A stretch of 64,000 nucleotides of DNA from contig JAUJNC010000003.1 in assembly GCA_030446525.1 (NCBI GenBank), positions 1-64,000 of the forward strand, given 5' to 3'. The translations under genes were made by a program, and so were the position numbers. The DNA is from Armatimonadaceae bacterium (GTDB lineage Bacteria; Armatimonadota; Armatimonadia; Armatimonadales; Armatimonadaceae). Shown one piece after another: positions 33,658 to 42,450 of the stretch (within the stretch, counting starts at the first letter, position 1; the number at the start of each line of letters is the position of its first letter). The notes beneath the pieces were generated by a model. That model was not told where the DNA came from. It made no database searches and worked only from the letters and a program-made list of their open reading frames with translations.

Positions 33658-35337
33658 ACGTGAGACCGTGTGAAAACTCGACGACTTATCGCCTCCACAG
33701 CGGCTTCTAAACCGCCATAGCTTGCTTGCCGTGTAGCCAGAAAACAAGCCTGCAAATCGCCAACACCCGCACCCCAGCGGTTTGGAGGGCGTACAGAAGG
33801 ACAAGAAGGCGACTAAACAAACTCCACCCCTGCCGCCGCCACCTCCAACAGCTTTGCCACCCCCGATCGTTATCGCCCGACGAAGATTGTAGCAGAGCGC
33901 CGTCAGGCTGAACTCGCCCTTGACCTGCTCCAGACCCCGCATCAGAAAGTAACCCGAATCCCAGCCCCGCTTGATCGTCCCAAAAGGATGCTCCACCACC
34001 TGATTGCGCAGACGCAGCTTCTCCGGCTCTTTCTTTACCCGCTCTGCCATCGCCTCCAGAAGGTGCTCCTCCACCCAGCGCGTGATGCGCCGGCCCCCTT
34101 GTCGCGCGTGCACTGCTCCCGCAAAGGGCAGCCTTTACAGGCAGAGGTGGCATAGTAACGGATGTGGCGCCCCAATTCCAGCGTATCAAAGCGAAACGTC
34201 AGTTCCTGTCCCGCCGCACAGACGTAGCAATCTTGGTCCGCTGGATAGCGGAAGTCCTCTTTTGTGAAGAGGCCCTGCTTCTGATTGGCCGAGGTGAGCG
34301 GCTTGGCGATGTAGCAGGTGATGCCCGCTGCTTCGCACGTCTTGACCTCCGGGCCGTCATAGTAGCCTCGGTCTGCAGCCATGTCGATCTTGTCAACTCC
34401 CAGAATCTCCTTGGCTGCTATGGCCGTGGTGCTTAGCTGGTTCTGGTCGGTCACTGCATTGGTCACCTCTTGCTCCACAATCAGCTTGTGCTTACTATCC
34501 ACTGCCACCTGGACGTTGAAGCCCACATCCACTTTGGGATTCTTGGGCATCGAACGACTGTCCGCATCCGTTAGCGAGAGGCTGGGTTTCTCCCTGGGCC
34601 TCCTGCTTCTCCAAATCTTGCAGGCGTTGACCGTAGCGCTCTTTGCGGCCTTCCAGCGCCTGGATCTTCTCCTTTAGCTCCTCGACGGTGGGCTTTTCAT
34701 CGGCACTTCCTGGGCATCACCCTGGTCCACTGTCTCAAGATAGCTTTCGATCTTCTCATCGACTGCTTTGAGCAGTCGCTCTAACTTGGCGCGGGTGAAG
34801 TTTTTGTCTTTGTTGTTCTGGGCGGCAAACTTGCTGCCGTCGACAACGAGCAGTTCCGCCCCGAACAGATCCAGTTCTTTGCACAGGAGCACAAACTGGC
34901 GGAACAGCGGCTTGAAGGCAGTGTGGTTGTCCTTGCGAAAATCAGCTATCGTCTTGAAGTCGGGAGTGAGTTTGTTTATAAGCCACATCACCTCCACGTT
35001 CCTCTGCGCCTCTTTCTCCAAGCGGCGTGAGGAGCGAATCCGGTTGAGATAGCCATAGAGATAAAGCTTGAGCAGGTCCCCTGGATGGTAGCTGGGCCGC
35101 CCGGTGTGGGCAGGGTTGGCGCGGGTGAAGCCCAGGCTCTGCAAGTCGAGATGCTCCACAAAGGCATCGAGAAAGCGCACCGGGTTTTCGGGCGCTATGT
35201 ACTGGTCGAGAGTGGGGGTAGCGGCAGAACCTCATCGCGCTGCGCTCCCTTCTTGTGTGGCATGGGGGTACTTCCTGCCGGTATAGTTACTCCTGTTCTA
35301 TACGAGCCCGGGGTCCAGTTTTCACACGGTCTCACGT
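33658..35337 (-). mobile_element. IS1182-family insertion sequence (33,662-35,333) with 4-bp target duplication
   Basis: Perfect 17-bp terminal inverted repeats: GAGACCGTGTGAAAACT at 33,662-33,678 and its reverse complement at 35,317-35,333. A palindromic 4-bp target duplication ACGT flanks them (33,658-33,661 and 35,334-35,337). Element length is 1,672 bp. It sits inside copy A of the IS1-family gene. Perfect ends suggest a recent insertion, although its transposase frame is broken. Confidence 0.85.
33707..35263 (-). pseudogene. IS1182-family transposase, frameshifted
   Basis: Minus-strand reading from ATG 35,263 (MPHKKGAQRDEV). An indel near 35,200 precedes FLDAFVEHLDLQSLGFTRA and HPGDLLKLYLYGYLNRIRSS. 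First catalytic Asp in ELLVVDGSKFAAQN; the frame changes near 34,690 and 34,550; second Asp in MAADRGYYDGPEV; CYVCAAGQ and CKGCPLREQC are the cysteine cluster typical of IS1182; another indel near 34,110 precedes NQVVEHPFGTIKRGW with the third acidic residue. Intact it would be about 480 residues. Three to four indels make it inactive unless they are sequencing errors. Confidence 0.8.
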
Positions 35338-35556
35338 GCCCGCGGACTGCCAGGACAAGCCGGTCTACACCGACTATCTGGGAGCCTATGCCCGCTTCTT
35401 TGTTGAGGAGCAGCATCACCCGTGCAAGCGCGAGGACGACCTGATCGAGCGTTTCTTCCTGCTGGTAGAGGAGCACAATCAGCAGGCGGCCAGGCGGTGG
35501 AATCATCAACAGAGCCAGGCAAGCATAGCAACGCTGTCAAGCCCACAGCCCCAGCC

Positions 35557-36384
35557 GGCTATGGATTTAGCCGCGTTGTCCCGAAGCTAGGAGTATGGTC
35601 ACCCGCTCCTACCCGCACTGCGGCAACCGCAAAGACGTTATCAAGTTCGGCACCAACCGCTCCGGCACCGCACGCTGCCGCTGCCGGGGCTGCGGCAGAA
35701 CCTTTCAACCCGATCAGCCGGGCCATGACGCCCGAGAAAGAACAGGCCATCGTGCGCGCACTGACCGAGCGCATCTCGCAGCCAGGGATCGCCCGCGCGC
35801 TCCAGGTCGGCCGGCAGACGATCCGAGCCATCCGCGAAAAGGGGCCGCAGCCGTAGAAGCCCGCTCCGCGCGCCAGGGCCTCGCCACCGTAGCCGCTCCC
35901 GAAGGCGACGCGATCGAGATGGACGAGTGGTGCCTCCATGTTACTCCGAGCTTGTGGCTCTGGACCGCGGTCTGGCGGCTTGTGGGCCAGATCGTCGGCT
36001 TCGCGGTCGGCAATGTCACGCTTGCGTGACAGGACCGCACCGACGCGATGCTGACGTTGGCCTGGTCCGATGTGCCGCCGGATTCCCGGGACAAGCCGGT
36101 GCCACACCGACTACCTGGGGGCCTATGCCCGCTTCTTGCCGGAGAAGCAGCATCATCCCTGCGACAAAGGCTCGGGTCAGACGAGCCGGGTCGAAGGTCT
36201 GGGCACCAAGTGGCGGCAGAGGCAGTCGGGCCTGGTAGGCCGGTCCTGCGGCGTCCAGCGCAAACGCGAGGACGACCTGGTGGAGCGTTTCTTCCTGTTG
36301 GTGGAGGAGCACAATCAGCAGGCCGCCAGGCGGTGGGAGCGCCAGCAGAACCAGACAAGCGCAGCAACGCAGCTAGATCCATAG
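35557..36384 (+). mobile_element. IS1-family element copy B with terminal repeats and 8-bp duplication
   Basis: The left end GGCTATGGATTTAGCCGCG (from 35,557) and the inverted right end (CTAGATCCATAG, finishing at 36,384) match with few differences over about 23 bp. The 8-bp direct repeat CCCCAGCC flanks the element at 35,549-35,556 and 36,385-36,392; in the right flank it is sulfatase coding sequence. The element is 828 bp, normal for the family, and lies directly behind copy A in the same orientation. Confidence 0.7.
35595..36384 (+). pseudogene. IS1-family transposase InsA/InsB, frameshifted
   Basis: InsA: ATG 35,595 encodes a CPHCGNRK-like zinc finger (here YPHCGNRKDVIKFGTNRSG, the first Cys replaced by Tyr) and CRCRGCGRTF, then shifts frame to MTPEKEQAIVRALTERIS and a helix-turn-helix, RALQVGRQTIRAIREKG, ending 35,856. 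InsB: GDAIEMDEWCLHVTPSLWLW with the first Asp, an in-frame TGA at 36,027-36,029, then TDYLGAYARFLPEKQHHP with the second Asp and FFLLVEEHNQQAARRWERQQ to a TAG at 36,382-36,384. The stop at VTLA is at the same codon as in copy A. Confidence 0.8.
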
Positions 36385-36392
36385 CCCCAGCC

Positions 36393-36815
36393 CTTGCGAT
36401 TCAAGCCGACGACATAGCCGGCTTTTCCCAGAATGTCGGGATAGACCTTGAACTTGGAAGGCAGCGGCCCCAGCAAGTTGGCGCCTTCTTCGAGCCGGAC
36501 GAGATCCTGTGCGGTCAAGATCGCCGCCCCCGAGGGAGTGCAGGAGGGCGATGAGCAAAACGAATGGCTAAACAGCACGCCGTTGCGCGCGATGCGGCCG
36601 AAAACCGGCGTTTTGACCGCCGGGTCGCCGTGGATCGAAGTGTCGGCCCACGACTGATCGTCGGTGATGCAAAACAAAATGTTGGGCCGCGCCCCTTCCA
36701 CTGGCTGGCCTGTCGGTTGCGCCAAAGCCGCGCCCGCGCCGCTCGCCACAACCGCGAACGCCGCCACCGCACTGAACGGCGCTGCCTTAACAGGCCACTT
36801 GCCAATCACTTTCAT
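36393..36815 (-). pseudogene. Secreted sulfatase, N-terminal fragment cut by IS1 copy B
   Basis: The minus-strand frame starts at ATG 36,815 with a signal peptide (cleavage near ALAQ) and continues ARPNILFCITDDQSWADTSI, the metal-binding start of the sulfatase fold. The modification motif reads SCTPSGAAILTAQ, where the family has C-x-P-S-R; the Arg is replaced by Gly. Coding similarity runs through KVYPDILGKAGYVVGLNRKGWG and then enters the IS1 end at 36,392. Only about 140 of roughly 500 residues remain and the catalytic core is missing. Confidence 0.8.
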
Positions 36816-36867
36816 GCTCTGTCCTTTCCCCAATGGTGGGAGTGAGCTGCCTACGGCGTCACCTCAA

Positions 36868-38016
36868 TCAAGATTCACTCCGGCCTAACCCTTCGACGAT
36901 GCCTTGCGCAAGGTGCGCTCCGGCTTCCCGGTAATGCTCGCGCGTCAAGATCAGTTCGCCGACCAGCGCGTAAGGAACTTCTATGGTCAGGGCGCAGAGG
37001 CCGCGCGTGCCCCAGGCGGCGGTGAAGTTTGGCGTGTCCCAGCGGGAAGGATAATCCGCCACGCGCTCGAAGTTCTCGGCGGCATATCGCGGCCCCAACG
37101 CTCGCTTCATGGCCGCCGTCCATTGCACTTGCCGTCCGTGTCGCTCCGGATGTTTTTGGGGATCGGAAACGTAGCAGAACATCCCGCTCGATTCACACGC
37201 TCCAGGCGCGTGAAAGTCGAGGGCGAGAACGGGACGGCACCGCTCTTTCCATCGGCTGAGATCGCGCTGCACCACCAAGGTTTCGTGGCGCATCGGCGGA
37301 TCGCCCCACGCCCGGTTGAGATCGTAGGGAAAGCCGTCTTTGCCGTAATCGCCGCGTTGCACGCCGTCGATGTGGGCCAGAGGCACCGTCCAGACCAGCG
37401 GCACATCCTCGCCCAGCGAAGCCAGATGGCGCAAGAAGCCGTCCAGCACCCACGAGCCCGGCGTTTCCCCGGAATGCTGCCGTGCGATGAGGTAAAGTCC
37501 GGGCCGCTCGCTTGCGACCGAGCCGTAATCGTTGCTCAATCGCACCAGAGGCCGCCCGCCTTGACTGACTCCAATCGTGTCGGCCCGCCAGAAACCCCCG
37601 GTCTCTCGCCCTAACGCCTCGATCTCCGGTGCCCCGTAGGGATAGCAAAACGCCACATCGAAGAAAGAGTCGGGGGCGTCAACCATCCAGGCGAGAGTGC
37701 GGCGGCCATCGGGCAACTCTTCCATCACCCCGGCCGCCAATCGGTGCCAATCCTCCCCCGCGCGCCGCACGACCGGACGAATGTTGAGCAGCCGGTTGCC
37801 GCCCAGCAGATTATCCGGGTGCTTCAACACCAGCTTCACCTGGCTCCCGGAAAAGCCGGAAGATGCCTTTCGTGCCAGGCGGAAGCAGAACCACAGGCAT
37901 TCCGGCCCACCGTGCGGGTCGGCGGCAAAGCCCACTTCGATCATCCCCGCGTTTTGCGTGATGGAAAAATCGCAGACGTTCCCGTAAGGAATGCCGGCCT
38001 CGACCGCGAAGTTCAT
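36868..38016 (-). CDS. M14-family zinc carboxypeptidase-like protein
   Basis: 382 residues. The ATG at 38,016 is chosen because GGGAGG is 4 bases upstream; the frame is open 11 codons further. An N-terminal beta-sandwich (FAVEAGIPYGNVCDFSI, about residues 1-120) precedes the peptidase fold, as in cytosolic carboxypeptidase-like M14 proteins. Zinc ligands are His181 and Glu184 (ARQHSGETPG) and His269 (ALDFHAPG); the catalytic Glu is probably Glu346 (LTIEVPY). Specificity is unknown. No signal peptide is visible. It follows the GH51 remnant on the same strand with a 73-bp gap. Confidence 0.8.
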   Translation of the reverse strand: MNFAVEAGIPYGNVCDFSITQNAGMIEVGFAADPHGGPECLWFCFRLARKASSGFSGSQVKLVLKHPDNLLGGNRLLNIRPVVRRAGEDWHRLAAGVMEELPDGRRTLAWMVDAPDSFFDVAFCYPYGAPEIEALGRETGGFWRADTIGVSQGGRPLVRLSNDYGSVASERPGLYLIARQHSGETPGSWVLDGFLRHLASLGEDVPLVWTVPLAHIDGVQRGDYGKDGFPYDLNRAWGDPPMRHETLVVQRDLSRWKERCRPVLALDFHAPGACESSGMFCYVSDPQKHPERHGRQVQWTAAMKRALGPRYAAENFERVADYPSRWDTPNFTAAWGTRGLCALTIEVPYALVGELILTREHYREAGAHLAQGIVEGLGRSES

Positions 38017-38089
38017 GTGTCCTCCCAGTTGTGCTGCCCCGATCAGCATCGGCAGTAGCGCCAGAACCGGCCACGGCGAGAAGGAAATC

Positions 38090-38426
38090 TCATGGCGTCC
38101 TCCCCGGACGCGCGACCGGGGCTGCCGGGAACTTGATAACCGTGAGCGAGTGTGCCGGGAAGGTGTGGCGGAACGCGCCGCTGCTGGCGGGTTTGCTCAC
38201 GGTGCGGATCTGCACGGCATTCGGGTTTTCGAGCGTGTTGAACGCATGGAAGGACGGGCCGTTCAGGGTCCGTATCTCGGCATCGCCTTGCGGGGTGAAC
38301 CCGGCGATTTTCACTCGTGCGGCGACATCGTCCCCGGCATCCTGGTTGATGACGAGGACGTAGACATTGCCCGCATCATTACGGCTGGCTTCGGCGTCCA
38401 GCCCGGGCAGATTCAGGCGTTGCACG
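38090..38426 (-). pseudogene. GH51 alpha-L-arabinofuranosidase, C-terminal remnant
   Basis: About 110 residues of a beta-sandwich: RLNLPGLDAEASRNDAGNVYVLVINQDA, then FHAFNTLENPNAVQIRTV and FPAHSLTVIKFP. This is the end of the C-terminal domain of GH51 arabinofuranosidases (pattern NTFDNPDAV... and PPHSVTVL). The catalytic barrel and start are absent. Upstream the sequence runs without a gap into a stress-protein gene, so this is a hard breakpoint and not a gene end. Confidence 0.65.
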
Positions 38427-38561
38427 GAAGTCGCGGCCGATGATCGAGATGTGGGTCATCGGGATGCCCGCGTTCTCGAGGGTGCGGACCGCCTCCTCGG
38501 CGTCGTCATGGCTCGCGAACCGGGCCACGACCGACCGGTCGAGTCCTTCTCCTTGCGTCAT
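38427..38561 (-). pseudogene. General-stress-protein 17M-like domain (YflT type), truncated
   Basis: ATG 38,561 has AGGAG upstream on the minus strand. It encodes SVVARFASHDDAEEAVRTLENAGIPMTHISIIGRDFR, the beta-alpha-beta start of the general stress protein 17M / heat-induced stress protein family, and is then cut at about 38,427, where GH51 sequence begins. Relatives continue for at least another 60-130 residues. It is the left edge of the stress island. Confidence 0.65.
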
Positions 38562-38792
38562 CGCAGCAGTCTCCTGTCTTGCCTTTGTGTTTGTTCTCGT
38601 GTTCCGGGCGCCGCGCCGGGGACGGGACGCCGCCGGTGCGGCAAAAGTACGTAAGGCTTTTTCCCCGGTCTGTCGTGCCCGTAACCGGGCGGGCGTGGCA
38701 TTATCGCTATCGCGCCCCCCGGCCGGCGCGGTGCGGTGACCCTGTGGTTGTGGGTAAGAGCGCCCTGATACACACGTGAGCGGGGGTTCGGC

Positions 38793-39653
38793 ATGGACGT
38801 TTCCTGGCTGATCTGGCTGTTCTTCATCTTCTCTGCGCTGCAGCCCGTGCTCCAGCAGCGGCTGCTCGGCGGCGGGCGGCTGCGGCTCCTGGGCGAGTTG
38901 GAGCGCGAGCGGGGCAGCCGCGTCATCGCGCTCATCCACCGCCAGGAAACGCTGTCCCTGCTCGGGTTCCCCCTGGTGCGCTACATCGACATCAACGACT
39001 CCGAGGCGATCCTGCGGGCCATCAAACTGACCGACGACAGGGTTCCCATCGACCTGATCCTCCACACGCCCGGCGGGCTGGTGCTGGCCGCCGGGCAGAT
39101 CGCCCAGGCGCTGGCCCGGCACCCCGCCAAGGTGACGGTGATGGTGCCCCACTACGCCATGAGCGGCGGCACGCTGATCGCGCTTGCCGCCGACGAGGTC
39201 GTCATGGACGACAACGCCGTGCTCGGCCCCGTGGACCCGCAGCTGGGCCAGCAGCCCGCCGCCTCGATCCTGACGGTGCTGGAACGGAAGGACATCAACG
39301 AGGTGGACGACCAGACCATCATCCTGGCCGACATCGCCCGCAAGGCCATCGGCCAGGTCAAGGCGACCGTGACTGAGCTGCTCCAGGAGCGGATGGGGCC
39401 GCAGCGCGCCCAGCAGGTCGCCGACCTGCTCTCCTCCGGCGTGTGGACGCACGACTACCCGATCAGCGTGCGCGAGGCGCAGGGCATGGGCCTGCCGATC
39501 TCGACGGCGATGCCCCGGCGCGTGTACGACCTGATGGCGCTCTACCCACAGACGGCGCAGCGGCGCCCCTCGGTCGAGTACATCCCTGCCCCCTACGGTC
39601 CGCCCGCGCCCCGCCGGCAGCGCCGCCCCGATGGGAGCGGGCCACAAGGTTAA
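38793..39653 (+). CDS. Membrane-anchored SDH/ClpP-fold serine proteinase
   Basis: 286 residues. An N-terminal membrane anchor (VSWLIWLFFIFSALQPVL) is followed by the serine-dehydrogenase-proteinase domain of the ClpP/crotonase superfamily: RVIALIHRQETLSLLG, IDLILHTPGGLVLAAGQIA, the nucleophile Ser124 in HYAMSGGTLIAL, and LGPVDPQLGQ. The C-terminal tail is Pro/Arg-rich. Such proteins are thought to degrade membrane or misfolded proteins. It stands at the head of the stress island and is followed by the antiporter gene on the same strand. Confidence 0.85.
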   Translation: MDVSWLIWLFFIFSALQPVLQQRLLGGGRLRLLGELERERGSRVIALIHRQETLSLLGFPLVRYIDINDSEAILRAIKLTDDRVPIDLILHTPGGLVLAAGQIAQALARHPAKVTVMVPHYAMSGGTLIALAADEVVMDDNAVLGPVDPQLGQQPAASILTVLERKDINEVDDQTIILADIARKAIGQVKATVTELLQERMGPQRAQQVADLLSSGVWTHDYPISVREAQGMGLPISTAMPRRVYDLMALYPQTAQRRPSVEYIPAPYGPPAPRRQRRPDGSGPQG

Positions 39654-39856
39654 GAGGCGCGCGGCTTCAGGTCTCTTCGTCTATCATCCGGGTTCCCTTT
39701 CCGGCATGCCATTTCCAGTCCGGGTGCACTCAGCGGCCCCTGCATGAATCCACCACACATCCGCCGTTGCCGTTCGGAAAAAGTGCATTGGGTTCGTTAT
39801 GGGTAAAACGCAACCGAAGGACAGCGGCCGCTGGTGCGCTTTGGACAAGAACATTA

Positions 39857-41134
39857 ATGCACGAGCACCTTCTGAAAGATATCTTGATTCTGCTCGCGGT
39901 GGCCGTCGCCGTCCTGGCGGTCTGCACCCGGCTCGGCCTCCCCCCGATCCTCGCTTACCTGCTGGTCGGCGTCCTGGTCGGACCACACGGCTTGGGCTGG
40001 CTGCCGCCCTCGCCCACGACCGCCTTCCTGGCCGAGCTGGGCGTGGCCTTTCTTATGTTCCTGGTGGGCCTGGAGTTCTCCCTGCCGCGTACCCTGGCGT
40101 CCCGAGGCACGCTGCTTGGCTTTGGGAGCGCGCAGGTCCTGGTCACGGCGCTACTCGCCACGGGGCTGGCCCTGGCGCTCGGTCTTTCCCTGCCCGCCGC
40201 CCTGGTGACGGGCGGGGCCATCACGATGTCCTCGACCGCGATCGGCACGAAGCAGCTCTCCCTGCGCGGCAAGCTGGGCACGCCCTACGGACGCATGGCC
40301 GTGGCCGCCCTACTGTTCCAGGACCTGGCCACCATCCCATTCCTGACCGTCATCTCGGTATGGGCCAGTGCATCCGAGGGCTTCCTCGTCCCCCTGCTGA
40401 TCGGCTTACTGCGGGTCGCCGTCGTCTTCGCCACCTTCCTCTTCGTCGGCCGGCTGGTTCTGACCTCCAGTATCGCCTGGGTCCTCCGGACCGGCTCCTC
40501 GGAGCTTCTGATGCTCTCCGTTCTGCTGGTTCTCTTCGCCGCCGGGTTCATGGCGCAGGTGGCAGGCCTTTCGCTGCCTTTGGGGGCGTTCATGGTCGGC
40601 ATGATCCTGGGAGAGACCGACTTCCGGCAGGACGTCGAGAAAGATATCCGTCCGTTCCAGGCGGTGCTGCTCGGCCTCTTCTTCGTCAACGTAGGCATGA
40701 CGCTGGACCCGGAGGTGATGCTACAGCACGGGCTGTTGGTAGTAGCGCTGCTCGCAGGGTTGGTCCTGGGGAAGTGGAGCGTCGTGACCGCGCTGGGCCT
40801 CTTGTTCGGCACCGGAAAGGTCACGGCGCTGCGGGCGGGACTGATCCTGGCGCAGGGCGGGGAGTTCGGTCTGCTGCTGGTCACACTGGCTATGGACAAA
40901 CGGATCCTGGACGACGGGCTGGGGCAGCCGCTGCTCGCGGCCATCATCCTGAGCATGGTCCTCGCCCCGCTGCTCATCCAGCATAGTGCGCCGATCATAC
41001 GGCGTTTGGGCCTGGCCGGACGGATACCGAGTATCATCGAGGGGCGCGGAGCGGGCAGCCGGATCTGGCCCGAACCGGGCCAAGCCTCCCACTCCCAAGG
41101 CGCGGGTCAGGGTACCAGGGAGCCGGTGCCTTGA
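39857..41134 (+). CDS. KefB-like cation:proton antiporter (CPA2 family)
   Basis: 425 residues; ATG 39,857 (MHEHLLKDILILLAVAVA). About 12 hydrophobic segments fill the protein. CPA2 marks are LAYLLVGVLVGPHGLGWL, FLAELGVAFLMFLVGLEFSL, SSTAIGTKQLS, LFQDLATIPFL and LAQGGEFGLLL. It lacks the C-terminal RCK/TrkA-N nucleotide domain of E. coli KefB, ending with a 35-residue polar tail. The role would be K+/Na+-proton exchange at the inner membrane, useful for pH control under stress. A hairpin over the stop codon probably ends transcription. Confidence 0.88.
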   Translation: MHEHLLKDILILLAVAVAVLAVCTRLGLPPILAYLLVGVLVGPHGLGWLPPSPTTAFLAELGVAFLMFLVGLEFSLPRTLASRGTLLGFGSAQVLVTALLATGLALALGLSLPAALVTGGAITMSSTAIGTKQLSLRGKLGTPYGRMAVAALLFQDLATIPFLTVISVWASASEGFLVPLLIGLLRVAVVFATFLFVGRLVLTSSIAWVLRTGSSELLMLSVLLVLFAAGFMAQVAGLSLPLGAFMVGMILGETDFRQDVEKDIRPFQAVLLGLFFVNVGMTLDPEVMLQHGLLVVALLAGLVLGKWSVVTALGLLFGTGKVTALRAGLILAQGGEFGLLLVTLAMDKRILDDGLGQPLLAAIILSMVLAPLLIQHSAPIIRRLGLAGRIPSIIEGRGAGSRIWPEPGQASHSQGAGQGTREPVP

Positions 41135-41142
41135 CCCGCGCC
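41099..41142 (+). terminator. Hairpin at the end of the antiporter gene
   Basis: Perfect 11-bp stem GGCGCGGGTCA (41,099-41,109) and TGACCCGCGCC (41,132-41,142) with a 22-base loop; the antiporter stop codon lies in the right arm. There is no T-run, only TCGGCTTT after it. It sits between two convergent genes, as a bidirectional terminator would. Confidence 0.45.
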
Positions 41143-41154
41143 TCGGCTTTGCTG

Positions 41155-42450
41155 TCACAGCAGCTCCGGTGTCACGAGGACGGTCTCCCCTTCACGGACA
41201 TCTCCCCGAACCGCGGTGAAGCGGCCGTCGCTCAGGCCCGGCTCGACCACCACGGCCGTCCACTGCCCGCCGCGCAGCACCTTGACGACGGGCCGCGCCG
41301 CCCGGTCCCGATCCACCGCCTCGGCGGGAACGGCGAGCGCCTTTCGCTCTTGGGCCACGCGGATCGTGACGCGCGCCCCGCGCGTGTCCGGCTTGACCAG
41401 CCCCTGCGTGTTCTCGAACCCGATGATCGCGACCTGACGCTGCCCTGCCCGTAGCTTCAGCGCGCTGCGGGTCGGGTCCGTGGTGATCTGCCGCACCCTG
41501 CCCCCGAACTGCTGGCCTCGCAGCTCGTCGAAGGTCAGGGTCGCGGGCTGGCCCGGCTTGACGGCGCCGGCCCGATCCGCCGGGATCGGCGCGTGGACCT
41601 GGAGCTGTTCGAGATCCACGACGCTCGCGAGCGGCGGCGAGGCAGCGCGCCCGCCCGCCTCGTCCTCCCCCCGCGGGCCGACCTCCTGGCCGGGGCGGGC
41701 GTTCAGGGCCAGCACGGTGCCGCTGATCGGCGCGCGCACGAGCGCGGTCTTGCGGCTCCGCTCGGTTTGGGCAAAGGCGACGCGCGCCGCCTCCAGCCGC
41801 CGGCGCAGCGGCAGCAGGGCCGCCTCGCGCGCGGCCTGCGCCTCCCGCAGCGCCTGCTCGGCCGCGGCGCGCGCGGCGACGGCCTGCGCCAGGTCCGGTG
41901 CGGGCGGCGCAACCGGGGGCTTTTCGTCCGCCACGGTTCCCGGCTCGGGGCGGGTGACCTGTGGGGGGGGTGCTGAGGCCTCTGCGCCGGGCGTCGGGGA
42001 TGTGGTCCCCGTGGTTGACGTGGTTCCGGCCGTCGCGGCGGCGCGGGCGGCGCGTTCAGCGGTGCGGGCCTGCGCGAGCGCGCGCCGGGCGGTCTCGACC
42101 GCAGGCCGATAGCGGCGCTCCTCCCGGGCGAGCGCGGCCTCGGCGGCGCGCACCTCGGCGCGGGTCTGCTCGTAGCCGGACTGGGCGCTGGGATGGGACA
42201 ACTCGACCAGGGCCTCGCCGCGCCGGACGCGCTGCCCGATGCTGGCGAACACCTGGGCGACCGGCGCGGATACGGCGCGTGCACGTCGGTGGGCGGTGGG
42301 GGCGACGACCTCGCCCGGGAGCGAGACCGTGGCAACGATGTCGCGCCGCGTCACCGTCGCGGTCTGGGGCCGCGTGCGCATGTAGGCCCACGTGCCCAGG
42401 CCCAGCAGGCCCAGCAGCAGCGCGCTCCACCAGCGCCGGCACGAGCCATG
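41155..42450 (-). CDS. HlyD/RND-type periplasmic adaptor (membrane fusion protein), N-terminus frameshifted
   Basis: Intact from ATG 42,381: RRDIVATVSLPGEVVAP (barrel strand), VFASIGQRVRRGEALVELS (lipoyl half), a long Ala/Arg/Glu coiled coil broken by a Thr/Pro/Gly-rich hinge (about residues 115-165), VRAPISGTVLALNARPGQEV (second lipoyl half), and a beta-barrel ending LVTPELL. A membrane anchor WWSALLLGLLGLGTWAY lies immediately upstream in the same frame (to about 42,450). A further N-terminal part (DPIDPVDPVDSEDD, ARDRFRDAAQRLEAAEAPPPP) is readable up to about 42,600 in another frame, so one indel near 42,440 is likely. No transporter gene accompanies it. Confidence 0.75.
   Translation of the reverse strand, partial: HGSCRRWWSALLLGLLGLGTWAYMRTRPQTATVTRRDIVATVSLPGEVVAPTAHRRARAVSAPVAQVFASIGQRVRRGEALVELSHPSAQSGYEQTRAEVRAAEAALAREERRYRPAVETARRALAQARTAERAARAAATAGTTSTTGTTSPTPGAEASAPPPQVTRPEPGTVADEKPPVAPPAPDLAQAVAARAAAEQALREAQAAREAALLPLRRRLEAARVAFAQTERSRKTALVRAPISGTVLALNARPGQEVGPRGEDEAGGRAASPPLASVVDLEQLQVHAPIPADRAGAVKPGQPATLTFDELRGQQFGGRVRQITTDPTRSALKLRAGQRQVAIIGFENTQGLVKPDTRGARVTIRVAQERKALAVPAEAVDRDRAARPVVKVLRGGQWTAVVVEPGLSDGRFTAVRGDVREGETVLVTPELL

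Larger units (their letters stand above)
33350..35548 (+). mobile_element. IS1-family element copy A, 5'-truncated and split by IS1182-like insertion
   Basis: The left part (about 33,350-33,661) encodes the end of InsA (RQIIRAVRKKTPP) and the start of InsB (GDAIQIDELCIRVSPSLWLWTAV, VVGFVVGNVTLA). The right part resumes at 35,338 with DKPVYTDYLGAYARF and REDDLIERFFLLVEEHNQQAARRW. The two halves rejoin exactly if the 1,672-bp IS1182-like element and one 4-bp duplication are removed. The left terminus and the InsA start are absent. InsB also has an in-frame TGA at 33,615-33,617 and a shortened C-terminal part compared with copy B. Confidence 0.75.

Noticed and set aside
39443..39856. N-terminal extension of the antiporter frame
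   Set aside because: The upstream part overlaps the SDH proteinase gene in another frame and resembles no protein; the antiporter begins naturally at ATG 39,857.
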